In this document: positions 22,310 to 32,242 of the stretch, one piece after another
Position numbering within the stretch: position 1 is the first letter of the stretch
How the letters are laid out: each line of letters opens with the position of its first letter
The notes under the pieces: generated by a model
Told to the model about the DNA's origin: nothing
The model's database searches: none
What the model saw: the letters and a program-made list of their open reading frames with translations, nothing else
Assembly (NCBI GenBank): GCA_030549335.1
Contig: CM060198.1
Coordinates: 62,909,378-62,973,377, forward strand
Origin: Pontederia crassipes
Lineage: Eukaryota > Streptophyta > Magnoliopsida > Commelinales > Pontederiaceae
Direction: 5' to 3'
DNA: 64,000 nt
Program-made: the position numbers and the translations under genes

Positions 22310-22900
22310 TTTTATTTTTTTGAAAGAGAGAAGGATGTCAGTCCATTTATTAATGCATACTGCACTGTACGAATAATAAAATGTTATGTACAAGTATGAC
22401 CAATCTCTTAATCTACTATATTAAGTCCATTCATTAACCAATCTTCGACCCTCCTCGATGACATTTTCCATAAATCTTTCATTCCAGAAGACAAACGCAT
22501 TCCTTAGCTTCCAAATGACCCACAGTAGACATATTGATACTATCCTGCATCTCCCAGCCACATAAGTGTGTGTTCCACCTTACACGCCACCACCTTGAAC
22601 GAGGACCAAAAGTTTGATTCTGATGACATGTCTAGGACAGCTCTATTCATTGTCAACCACACCCCTATTGTCTTTGAACATGCAAAAAATAAATTATTTA
22701 TGTCTTCCAGTTCACTGGCACACAAAGGACAGCATGTCTCCACATCCGAAACCCAGTGCACCCTATAAGATCTAGTGAGTAATTGCCTTCTCTGGAGCAA
22801 CCAAGCAAAGACCTTAATCTTGAGAGGGAGCTTAAGTCGCACACATAAGGCGGCAGTCAACTTTGAGATCCTCATCACTAATTGATTAATTGTTGTCCTA
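22310..22900 (-). mobile_element. L1-type LINE 3' remnant (zf-RVT region)
   Basis: On the minus strand 22540-22878 reads LPLKIKVFAWLLQRRQLLT and CCPLCASELEDINNLFFACS, the Cys/His zinc-binding region found at the end of plant L1-clade pol proteins. An A-rich 3' end (T-rich on the plus strand, 22310-22325) terminates the element. It is severely 5' truncated. No target duplication was identified. Confidence 0.82.
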
Positions 22901-23094
22901 TTTTGCCTGTTTAATTAAGTTTTAAGTTAGGCTTTGATTATTCTGTATGGATTATTCAGTCTCTGTTACAAAATTAGGTAAAGTCGGAATTTTCATTTGG
23001 CTTGGTTGGATATTGGTCCTTTGACATGTTGCTAATGTGAATATTTGATAATTTGAAGTTGAAAATTTTGCTTTATTTTGAAGAAATTACAATC

Positions 23095-26000
23095 ATGTCG
23101 AATCTTATGAACATGGATCAACGAATATATTGTGTTAATGCTAGGTCGTTACCCGTAAGTAACGCGCTGTACAGCTCGGGTACAGTGATAAGAGAGCAAG
23201 AGCCGCTGCATCCTCGCCTGAATGCAGTGTTAAATGAGCAAGGGCTACCGCACTCTAATGGACGGAGGCGGTTAAAGAAGCTAGTTCATGAGACTAAGGT
23301 CAGATTAGGTTCTTGGAACATTGGGACGTTGAATGGGAAGCGCCTCGAGGTGGCACAAGTAATGGACCAGCGTAAGATTAGTATCTTATGCTTGCAAGAA
23401 ACTAGATGGGTAGGAGAGGGAAGTAAAGAGATTAGGTTAAATGGTTCCAAACTTTGGTACACAGGTAAGGTAAATGGAAGGAATGGTGTTGGTATTATCG
23501 CGGATGCAGAATGGAGGAAGAATGTTGTGGAAGTTAAAAGGATTGAGGATCGAATCATATCCGTGAAAGTAATTGTTGGAAAGGAGACTATGAACATTAT
23601 TAGTGCATATGCACCCCAAGTAGGAGCAGAATCACATCTCAAGGAGAAGTTTTGGGCAGATATGGAGGGTTTGATTGAAAGTATACCAACAACCGAGAAA
23701 GTTTATATTGGAGGAGACCTTAATGGACATGTTGGTAAAGAGGCAGGACCACATGCAAGGGTTCATGGTGGTTTTGGTTTTGGGGAGTTGAATGAGGAAG
23801 GACAAACTATTATTGATTTTTCTTTAGCATACGACCTTAAGATTATCAACACTTGTTTTAGGAAGAGAGAGGAACATTTAATCACATACAAAAGTGGAAC
23901 TCATAGGTCTCAAATCGATTTTTTCTTGATAAGAAATACTGATAAAAGACGTTGCACTAATTGCAAAGTAATTCCTGGGCATGGAGTGACTACACAACAT
24001 AGATTGTTAGTTCTTGATATGCAAATAAAATGTATAAAATCAAAATCCCGAACAGTTTTTGATCGAAAGATCAAGTGGTGGCAGTTAAAGGGGGAGAAGC
24101 GAGAGACTTTTAGAAGTAAGTTATTAGAGGAAAGTGTGTGGGAGTTAGAAGGAGATGCTAGTATCATGTGGAAGAATGTGGCAAAAAAGGTTGAAATGGT
24201 TGCTAAAGCCATTTTAGGAGAATCAAAAGGTTTTGGACCACGAGATAAGGAGACTTGGTGGTGGAATGAGGAGGTCCAAGAAAAGGTGCGTAATAAGAAG
24301 AATTGTTTCAAGGCGATACACTTGGACAATAGTTCTGACAATTGGGAAAAGTATCGTTTGGCGAAAAGGGAGGCTAAGAAGGCAGTTAGTGATGCTCGTG
24401 CTAAAGCATACGAGGGGTTTTATAAGGAGTTAGGGACAAAGGCGGGTGAACAAAGGATTTACAAGATTGCAAGGAACAAAGAGAAGGAGTCGAGAGATTT
24501 GGATCAAGTAAGATGCATAAAAAATGAAGTTGGCAAGGTTTTAGTTACTGAAGGAGATATTAAGAACAGATGGGAAGAGTATTTCTATAAGCTATTTAAT
24601 GATGGATGTGAAGGTTCGCGTTGTGATTTGGAGGACTTGACAGTTAGCGAATGTGAGCTTAATATGTCATTTTATCGTAGAATTAGAGTCTCGGAGGTTA
24701 GCGAAGCTCTTAAGAAAATGGAGAATGGTAAAGCCGTTGGACCGGATGGTATACCGATTGAAGTTTGGAAATGTTTAGGAGAAAAATGTGTGTTGTGGTT
24801 ATGTAAACTATTTAATGAGATTTTACGGTCGAAAAAGATGCCTGATGATTGGAGATTAAGTACATTAGTTCCTATTTACAAAAATAAAGGGGATATTCAG
24901 AATTGTGCAAATTATAGAGGGATTAAACTTATGAGTCACACTATGAAATTATGGGAAAAAGTGATTGAGCATAGATTGAGAATGGAGACTAGTATTTCTG
25001 AGAGACAATTTGGGTTCATGCCAGGAAGATCTACTACAGAGGCGATTTATTTACTAAGGGGGATGATGGAGAAGTATCGAAGTAGGAGAAGAGACTTACA
25101 TATGGCTTTCATTGACTTAGAGAAGGCATATGATCGGGTACCAAGGGATGTACTTTGGAAAGCCTTGCAAAAGAAGAGGGTGAATGTTGCCTACATTAAG
25201 GTAATACAAGATATGTACGATGGGGCATTGACTAAGGTTAGGACACCCGGAGGTGAGACAAATGAATTTCCTATAGGAATTGGCCTACATCAAGGATCAG
25301 CTTTAAGCCCGTATCTATTTAACTTAGTTATCGATGCTATAACCGAGAGTATCACAGAGGAGGTACCTAAGTGCATGCTATTTGCGGATGATATAGTACT
25401 TTTAGCGGATTCAAGAGAAGAGATTAATACAAAATTGGAAATATGGAGAAATACGTTGGAGTCAAAGGGTTTTCGTTTAAGTAGGAATAAAACAGAATAT
25501 ATGCATAGCAATTTCACAAATAAACAACTTAGAGACGATTTGAAAGTTAGGTTAGGGGAGGATATAATTCCTCAAGTGACAAAGTTTAAATATTTAGGAT
25601 CAATTGTAAGACAAGATGGTGAGATTGATGACGATGTTAATCATAGAATTCAAGCTGGTTGGTGTAAGTGGAGGAAAGCCACTGGAGTTCTTTGTGATAG
25701 AAAAGTACCCAATAAAGTTAAAGGAAAATTCTATCGTACTGCTATAAGGCCAGCAGTGTTATATGGTAGTGAATGTTGGGCTATGAAGGGACAACATGAA
25801 CGTAAAGTGGGGGTAGCCGAAATGAGGATGTTGAGATGGATGTGTGGTCATACAAGATTAGATAAGATTAGGAATGACCATATACGTGAACGAGTCGGAG
25901 TGGCTCCTATTAGTGAGAAAATGGTAGAGAATCGTTTGAGATGGTTTGGTCATGTTCAGAGAAGACCATTAGATGCGCCAGTAAGAAGAGTAGATCAAAT

Positions 26001-26154
26001 AATTTGGAGTCCGATTAAAAGAGGGAGAGGGAGGCCAAGGCGGACACTTGGCGAACTAATAGAGCAAGATCTATTGGTGAATAATATACCGAAAGGTTTG
26101 GTTACTAATAGAGCGGAATGGCGTCGTATGATCCATGTAGCCGACCCCACCTAG
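23095..26154 (+). CDS. RTE LINE polyprotein: apurinic endonuclease plus reverse transcriptase
   Basis: The frame is open upstream to a TTG at 23053; the first ATG is 23095, giving 1019 residues ending VADPT. The endonuclease/exonuclease/phosphatase domain opens with RLGSWNIGTL (Trp near residue 74), then LCLQETRWVG, YIGGDLNGHVG and SQIDFFLIRN, ending at PGHGVTTQHRLLV. The reverse transcriptase shows NGKAVGPDGIPIEVWK, NYRGIKLMSHTMKLWEKVI, QFGFMPGRSTTEAIYLLR, FIDLEKAYDRVPRDVLWKAL, GLHQGSALSPYLFNLVID and the catalytic CMLFADDIVLLADS (Asp pair at residues 765-766). No frameshift or internal stop is present. The protein nicks target DNA and copies its own RNA from the nick. The stop codon lies inside the conserved tail hairpin, leaving almost no 3' UTR. 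Confidence 0.95.
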   Translation: MSNLMNMDQRIYCVNARSLPVSNALYSSGTVIREQEPLHPRLNAVLNEQGLPHSNGRRRLKKLVHETKVRLGSWNIGTLNGKRLEVAQVMDQRKISILCLQETRWVGEGSKEIRLNGSKLWYTGKVNGRNGVGIIADAEWRKNVVEVKRIEDRIISVKVIVGKETMNIISAYAPQVGAESHLKEKFWADMEGLIESIPTTEKVYIGGDLNGHVGKEAGPHARVHGGFGFGELNEEGQTIIDFSLAYDLKIINTCFRKREEHLITYKSGTHRSQIDFFLIRNTDKRRCTNCKVIPGHGVTTQHRLLVLDMQIKCIKSKSRTVFDRKIKWWQLKGEKRETFRSKLLEESVWELEGDASIMWKNVAKKVEMVAKAILGESKGFGPRDKETWWWNEEVQEKVRNKKNCFKAIHLDNSSDNWEKYRLAKREAKKAVSDARAKAYEGFYKELGTKAGEQRIYKIARNKEKESRDLDQVRCIKNEVGKVLVTEGDIKNRWEEYFYKLFNDGCEGSRCDLEDLTVSECELNMSFYRRIRVSEVSEALKKMENGKAVGPDGIPIEVWKCLGEKCVLWLCKLFNEILRSKKMPDDWRLSTLVPIYKNKGDIQNCANYRGIKLMSHTMKLWEKVIEHRLRMETSISERQFGFMPGRSTTEAIYLLRGMMEKYRSRRRDLHMAFIDLEKAYDRVPRDVLWKALQKKRVNVAYIKVIQDMYDGALTKVRTPGGETNEFPIGIGLHQGSALSPYLFNLVIDAITESITEEVPKCMLFADDIVLLADSREEINTKLEIWRNTLESKGFRLSRNKTEYMHSNFTNKQLRDDLKVRLGEDIIPQVTKFKYLGSIVRQDGEIDDDVNHRIQAGWCKWRKATGVLCDRKVPNKVKGKFYRTAIRPAVLYGSECWAMKGQHERKVGVAEMRMLRWMCGHTRLDKIRNDHIRERVGVAPISEKMVENRLRWFGHVQRRPLDAPVRRVDQIIWSPIKRGRGRPRRTLGELIEQDLLVNNIPKGLVTNRAEWRRMIHVADPT

Positions 26155-26186
26155 TGGGATAAGGCTTTGTTGTTGTTGTTGTGTTG
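26130..26186 (+). other. RTE 3' recognition tail overlapping the ORF end
   Basis: The sequence GCCGACCCCACCTAGTGGGA encodes the last residues (Ala-Asp-Pro-Thr), then the stop TAG. CCCAC and GTGGG form a 5 bp stem with loop CTA, so the stop codon straddles loop and stem. TAAGGCT and TTG repeats follow. All dispersed copies in this window keep this tail, as expected if it is the template recognised for priming. Plant Au-type SINEs are known to share a tail of this kind. Confidence 0.8.
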
Positions 26187-26189
26187 TTG

Positions 26190-26675
26190 ATAATAAATAT
26201 AAATATAAATATATTTTCGATAAAATCGTCCGTGTCGTGTTAAAACCTGTTCACGATTTACGTGTTTTCCTAGCCCTCCATGTTGAGTCCATTTTATGTG
26301 TTTGACAACATTGATATAGAATTTTTCTCAAAAGAACATTGATATAGAATAATAAAATAGGTATAAATTCAACATACATTGACCAAAATCTGTAGCGATA
26401 GCTGAAGGGTTTTCAAACTTCAATCTTTTACTAGTTTCTATCTATACAACTTTCAGAATATATTTATAGGTTCAATTCACTTGTTCATGTTCATCATTGT
26501 AAGCATGCATGAATCTGTATAAGAAACTGAGGGATTTATTAACTTTTTTACTTTGTAGTCATGACATTCCTATTACTGGAATCTGGGTGAATCAAACTCA
26601 CCATATTTGCGACTAAGACACTGATCTTCTCTCTGCAGCATTACCATTGAAGAAACATCAGAGGTCCTCTGAAGA
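26190..26675. other. Spacer before the PPR pseudogene
   Basis: Non-coding. The acceptor-like TTCTCTCTGCAG at about 26627-26638 just upstream of the pseudogene ATG may be the end of a 5' UTR intron. Confidence 0.4.
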
Positions 26676-26958
26676 ATGAGCAGCTCCAGCTGCTTCCATG
26701 AGTTCGCTCACTCTTCTGTTTCACACAAGAGCTGCATCAAGACGGTTGCTGAATTTTCCTCATGTTCACGCTCTTTGGCTTTTGAGGACACATGGCCTTT
26801 GTGATGATGACCACAAGAAAAATGATGGGGAGGATATTCTGAAGAACATTCAAAATAGAAAAAGCTGGATGTTGGGCAACTTCAAAATGATGGTGCAACT
26901 TGGGGTGAAGGTGGCTGTGACAAGAGCCAAGCAGGTCCAGTCATCAGTGTTAAAGATA

Positions 26959-27007
26959 CAACAACAACAACAACAACAAAGTCTTATCCCACTAGGTGGG
27001 GTCGGCT
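26959..27007 (-). mobile_element. RTE tail insertion inside the PPR pseudogene
   Basis: Six or seven CAA units, AAAGTCTTATCCCACTAGGT and GGGGTCGGC form a truncated tail copy in reverse orientation. In the local frame it reads as a Gln run followed by [11 protein letters not shown] short candidate target duplication TACAAC flanks it but is too short to be certain, as it merges with the repeat. Confidence 0.88.
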
Positions 27008-27704
27008 ACAACGAGGAAGCAAGATGGGAAATGGATAAGAGTTAATAGATGGGATGCTGAACAGAATGACAGCGGGAGAAAGAATTCTGGGAGGAGTTCC
27101 AAGGAAAAATTGAATTCTGGGGAAAACACTTGGCAAATACAGAACCTTTTCCAGGACAATGATGAAAGGACTAATATTGGGGATGTGATGAATTAGATTT
27201 GGAGCAAATCAATGACACGATTATGGATATGGGGCGAGATGACGAAGAAAGATTAGGTTTTGATCAGCACACTGACGAGATATTGGGAGTTGTCCAAAAT
27301 GACCAGGAGACACCGTCTATTGATTACACTCCTCTGGAGGACCTTCTTAGGTTTTCACCTGATGGTGTGGATGGTGATGGCCATGGCGTCCAACCTGGTG
27401 GATGTAATGCAAAACAGGAATGTCCAGGCCGATCAGGTGTTCAGAATTCTCCTACAAAATGGACCAGGTTTTCACTGTCGTTTGGCACTTGACGAGCTGC
27501 AGCTGAATGTGTCAAAGTGCTTTGGTCAGAGAAGTCCTGCTTCGCATCCTTTGGTCTATAAATTGTGCCAACAAGTCACGTTATGCGAAATTAGCTAATA
27601 AGTTCTTTGTTTGGACAGGACAACAGATGCAAACACAAGCACAATTCCAATGTTTATAATTTAACGATGAAAGTTTTTAAATTATAAATGATGAAAGTTT
27701 TTGC

Positions 27705-28115
27705 GGAAACGTTACACATCTACTTTTTGAGTGCCCGATATCTCAGGATGTTTGACAGTAGACGAGCATTACGAGTTTCTTTACGTCTGGTTCGACTACA
27801 ATGTGGCAGACACTCCGAGTTATGGTGTGCCAGAAACAGATGTGGCAGTCGTCAGGGATGACCTTTTTGGTCGGTGCCTGGGCTATTTGGTTTCAACGCA
27901 ATCGGAATATTTTTTGTAAGGAGAGATGTCAGCCGGAGAGTTATTGTACATCACATCTTATACAGGAGTGAGATTTTGATTAGGTGAGATACTTTTCATC
28001 TTTTGCTGTTCTCTCCATCAGAGTCTACAATTGTACATTTTTTCAGTTATATATATAATTGGATGACAATCACAATCTAGGTAGTCATCCTTTTCCTCCT
28101 AAAAAACAAAAAAAG
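27705..28115 (+). mobile_element. 5'-truncated L1 LINE inserted in the PPR pseudogene
   Basis: The insert starts in the zinc-binding region (ETVTHLLFECPISQDV) and ends with CATCCTTTTCCTCC and an A-rich tail (AAAAAACAAAAAAA). The host sequence AAGTTTTTGC is present on both sides (27695-27704 and 28116-28125), and removing the insert restores the PPR frame (KVFAETEELKAMW). The 3' end resembles that of the L1 remnant at 59044-59700, so they belong to one family. Confidence 0.9.
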
Positions 28116-29055
28116 AAGTTTTTGCTGAAACTGAAGAGTTAAAAGCAATGTGGAGGTTAGCCAATGAAATGACTGAAAAAGGTCTGCCGATCACTGCTCG
28201 TGCATTTATCATATTATTTGCACTTGTGGAGTAGCAGGCATGGCAAGAAGAGTTGTTGAAAGATTTTTTAAAGTCAATCTTTTAATTGTAGGGCTTTTAA
28301 GCATTCCTTCAATGCCATTCTCCATTCCCTTCTTTGTGTTAACCCGTACAGGCTAGTCGTGGGTTCATCAGAAACTGCTACTTGAAGGATTTGCTCCAGT
28401 TTGACTTATAATGTGGTAATGCGTGCCAAACACATGCTGGGAAAGTTGGATGAATTCCACAGATTGCTGGATGAGATGGGAAAAAATTGTTTTGCACCTG
28501 GTCTCCACACATATAATCTTCTTCTTCATGTGCTTGGAAAAGGAGAGAAACCTCTTTCTGCACTTGATCTTTTGAACTATATGAATGATATAGGTTGTCA
28601 TCCGAGTGTTCTCCATTTCACTACTTTGATTGATGGTTTTAGTCGTGCTGGAAATATTGATGTGTGCTAGTATTTTTATGATGAGATGATTAAGAAAGGT
28701 TGTAAACCGGACACAGTTTGTTATACTATCATGATACTTGGGCATGTAATTGCAGGTGAATTTACCAAGGTTCAAGAACTTTTTGATGATATGATAACAA
28801 GGCAGCTACGGGATGCTTTTACATGCAATGCGATGATTCGAGGACTGTGCATTGGTGGGAACTATGATGAGGCATTTTCCATGCTCAAAGGCAGTCTAAG
28901 GGTTGCACCCCAAACTTCTGAGTTTACAGTACTTTGGTACAAAGATTGAGAAATGCAGGAAGGTTTCTCAAGCAGATGATATAATCAGCTACATGGTGGA
29001 GAAGGGTCACTATCTTCATTTATTGTCTAGATTTAAGGGACACATAAGATACTAA

Positions 29056-30159
29056 CTATGTCTTCCACATTATTGTGACAACTCGTGACCCCAAGTGTAA
29101 CTACATTCTCACTCATGTGTGGCCAAAGTCCACAAATTGATTGATTTCCTCCTCAGATTCCTTTTGTCACCCATGAATCCCAATGGTCATTCACACCTAC
29201 TGTATCTTTACACGATCAAGGATGAAAATAAACTTGAAGGCAATTTGCCTGTGTTGTATTTATAAGACTAATTATGTGGAAAACTAGATGCTTGTCATTT
29301 TTTCATGCTTGATGTTGTCTTAGCATTCTTTCTCACTACTGAACACAGAACAAAGAAATCCTAATTACAAAACACTTGGTGGTGGAACGTAGATGTGAAT
29401 GGAGTTTTGATGGCGTCATGCAATTAAGATACTACTAACAAATATGCATATGGATGATCTTGAACATATTTTCTACACTCTAAAGATATGTTTCCCCTGC
29501 AGCTAGTAGATTTACTCTGATTCGTATTCCAACGAGCTTCACTATTTTTCATCTGCTTCTTCATTGGTGAACCAGGCAATTCCATTCTCTTCTCGAGTGT
29601 TATGTTGTTACTAAATCTTTTTATACGGTTCTAACATCAATCATTTCGCAACATCTTGTGTATTTCCCAAATGTAAGTCAAATCTTGATATCTGGTAGTG
29701 CTTTCCAGATGAACCCTGCTTGGAGCAGAAGTGGTGGACATGGGAATTTTGCACCGTTTATATCCCTGCTAATTTGTGAGCGAGTATTTTGAGCTATTAA
29801 ATGGAGAGCTTTACAGCACACGACTTTCATTTTTTATTTTCTCAGGAAGGCAAGAAGAATAAAATATCTGTTACAATTCGTGGTAGATGCTTAAATATTT
29901 GGCATATTAGATTGCAAGAAGTTTAGGCATGCGATAGTGAAGTCCAAATATTCAATTATACCACATGAAATTGAACCTTAACTCGCTTTGTCTTTTTCAA
30001 TGTATCAACACTTTTCTCTTTGATCTATCACTCAATTTGCTTGTTTCATGTTTTTTCGGATGGAAAATCTTATATCTTAACGAAGAGCTCGAATTCTTAA
30101 AGCTGATGCCGATTTGATTTGAGTTGCCTTGGCGTTCTTGAAAATGAAGAAAGGGAAAT
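29056..30159. other. Spacer between the PPR pseudogene and the gypsy element
   Basis: Includes the probable former 3' UTR of the PPR pseudogene. No other gene or element recognised. Confidence 0.5.
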
Positions 30160-31119
30160 ATCTTTGTAACGCCTCCAAATCGACCAACGTCACGTGACGA
30201 GGATCTCTCCGAAGGCGCTACGAAAATACTAAAACTTGACCAAATCTCAATAAAAATGACGACATGTCAATAATAGGAATAAAAAGGGAAGATATAAATA
30301 TCATAAAGCGGAAGTCTCAAAGTGTTACAAAGTCTGTGATAGTCATAATATTTGAATTACATCAAAGCTTATAATGTGAAAAATAAAGATAAAGATAACT
30401 AGGCCCTCTGTCAATTCATGTGCTTTAGCATCGCTCGAGCTGGTCGTTGCACACGATCTCATCACCATCACTGACCTGACCCCGTGAAAATCAAACACAG
30501 GGGAGGAGGTCCTCCCTAAGCTATACAGCATAGTGGGGATCTATAAAGTACTCAATGCATAACAACAATTAGCAATAGTCAAAATCAGTAATCATGAATA
30601 ACAAGATCAAGTAGTGAGCATATGATCATTCGATTAGATATATCGATGGATAAAAGAGATATAGATCATAAGTCAATCTTATAATCATAAAAGATTTCAG
30701 AAATCATGTTGGATCAATAATCATACTTCATTCATTATATTCATGTTATTTGTCCATACTCTTTGTGCCCTTACTTTCTCTTAGTATTAGGTGCCTTTGG
30801 GTGCCTTTAACTTTGAAGAATTTATGCCGAGCGACCGATACAACCTTGTGCAGCCAATGGGGGATCAAACCATGGCTAAGGGAGCGACCCTTCCGATGAG
30901 CATTTGGCATAAGCTAGCTACCACTCCCATTCATATTTCCATTTTTCATACTTAATCACTTATCATTCTTGCACATAATAAGGAGATTAGATCATTGGAC
31001 ATATCAATGGAAGATTAAGAATTTAGTCACATAACATTTTAATCAGTAAGGAGTAGCACAACATAATCATAGAAAGAATCTAGATCAAATCAGCAATCAA
31101 TATGCATTCTGGTTAGGGT

Positions 31120-31415
31120 TCGATCGATCAGTCCTCACTGGTCGGTCGACCGATTTTTGGGCACCGGTCGATCGATAACTCTGGATCGGCCGAATGATGG
31201 GTCTTAATACAATACAGTGGATAAGTCCTGAGTACCGATCGATCGATATCTCTGAATTAGTCGACCGATAATACTTGGTCAAAAAGGAGTTTCGGTCGAC
31301 CGATCGGTCGACCAATAAAAGGTTCGGAATACATGATCGGTCGGCCGGTCTCTATCGATCGGTCGACCGATTTTCATATCACTGGTCGATCGATATTCTA
31401 GATCGGTCGACCGAT
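31120..31415. repeat. GGTCGACC palindrome array in the 3' LTR
   Basis: GGTCGACC occurs exactly at 31144, 31294, 31306, 31361 and 31405, usually within ATCGGTCGACCGAT. Variants such as GGTCGATCGAT, GGTCGGCCGGTC and AGTCGACCGAT fill the gaps. Relative to the minus-strand TATA box, these lie in the transcribed leader. Confidence 0.9.
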
Positions 31416-31984
31416 CACAGTAAAAAATAGAATCGGGAAGAATTATCTTAATAGCGATTTTCAATTCAGAAATACAATCAATGCATACAATCAATCATCT
31501 AAGCATGGAAGACTAATACAGAACACATCTATAGTCATAATAATCACAAAATATGAATCAAACACAAGAAACACAATCAATCATTCCTTTAATCATACCC
31601 TTTCAATAATCAAGAACACATTGCACGATAAGAACCATAATTCTATCCTATTGCTAATCAAGTTATGTAGGGGGATTTCGGAATCACCCACCTCCTTCTG
31701 GGGTTGATTCTTGCTTGAAACCTTTTCGATTATCGATAATCGCCCTCCCATTACCGTTCTCCACCTATGAATCAATCGATTGAAAAAAGAAGTAAGGAAA
31801 TGTCGCTGGAATCAAACCAATGTAGAAAATAGAGAACCTATGCTCCTTGATGGCACATGGGGGAAAAGCTCCTACAATAACCTTCTTGATGGCAAAGAGG
31901 CAAATGGAGGGGAAGAAGGGGGATGTCCAAAAGAGGTCCTCTTTATATAGGGATTTTGGATGGGAGGAAATGTTCACATTGCCC

Positions 31985-32150
31985 TTTTTGATCTTATCCA
32001 TAACCTTATCCATTTATATGCATAGGTGTCCATTCTTGATCTTATCCATAACCTTATCCATTCATATGCATAGGTGTCAATTCTTGATCTTATACATAAC
32101 CTTATTCATTCATATGCGTAGGTGTCCATTCTTGATCTTATCCATTTGGT
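31985..32150. repeat. 48 bp tandem repeats in LTR U3 (four units)
   Basis: Each unit contains TTGATCTTATCCATAACCTT, ATCCATTCATATGCATAGGT and TCCATTC. The right-hand LTR has only three units (starts 38055, 38103 and 38151), explaining part of the length difference between LTRs. Such U3 repeats often act as enhancers. Confidence 0.92.
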
Positions 32151-32216
32151 TACCTATTTACTTATTTACTTATTTACTTATTTATTTATTATGATTTTTT
32201 TAATTCGAGTGTTACA

Positions 32217-32240
32217 TCATAACCTCCTTAAAAGAAAATT
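32217..32240 (-). promoter_or_regulatory. Polypurine tract of the gypsy element
   Basis: On the minus strand TTTTAAGGAGGTTATGA lies directly before the 3' LTR start, the expected site for plus-strand DNA priming. Confidence 0.6.
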
Positions 32241-32242
32241 CG

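Larger units (their letters stand above)
23053..26186 (+). mobile_element. Full-length RTE-clade LINE
   Basis: The element has a very short 5' leader (about 42 bp), one long ORF and a minimal 3' end: tag hairpin, GGATAAGGCT, then TTG repeats. The flanking octamer TTGATAAT at 23045-23052 recurs at 26187-26194 and is the best candidate target duplication. It partly overlaps the TTG tail, so the exact ends are uncertain. The same 3' tail is found at five other sites in the window. The intact ORF suggests recent activity. Confidence 0.85.
26676..29055 (+). pseudogene. P-class PPR pseudogene (At1g55630-like), split by an L1 insertion
   Basis: The ATG at 26676 reads MSSSSCFHEFAHSSVSHKSC, then hits a stop; the frame shifts to one reading CDDDHKKNDGEDILKNIQ. 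Later pieces in changing frames include ADQVFRILLQNGPGF, LALDELQLNVSKCF and AKLANKFFVWTGQQ. An L1 fragment (27705-28115) then interrupts, and the gene resumes with AETEELKAMWRLANEMTEKG. Typical 35-residue PPR units follow (YNVVMRAKHMLGKLDEFHRL, TYNLLLHVLGKGEKPLSALD, HFTTLIDGFSRAGN, CYTIMILGHVIAGEF, CNAMIRGLCIGGNYDEA), with stops and frameshifts, ending near YMVEKGHYLHLLSRFKG and TAA at 29053-29055. At least five disabling lesions are visible. P-class proteins normally stabilise or process organelle transcripts. Identification with the At1g55630/At3g60050 group is from pattern similarity. Confidence 0.9.
30165..32216 (-). repeat. 3' LTR of the gypsy element (2052 bp)
   Basis: TG...CA ends; matches 36262-38226 throughout with scattered substitutions and small indels. 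A minus-strand TATA box (CTATATAAAG) lies at about 31941-31950, so U3 covers roughly 31960-32216. It contains four 48 bp tandem units (starts near 31988, 32036, 32084 and 32132). The R-U5 side holds a palindrome-rich array at about 31120-31415. Confidence 0.95.

Noticed and set aside
31097..31494. Minus-strand open frames rich in Asp-Arg-Ser-Thr/Pro in the gypsy LTR (also 37200-37565)
   Set aside because: They are by-products of the GGTCGACC palindrome array, within a non-coding LTR, and differ between LTRs.
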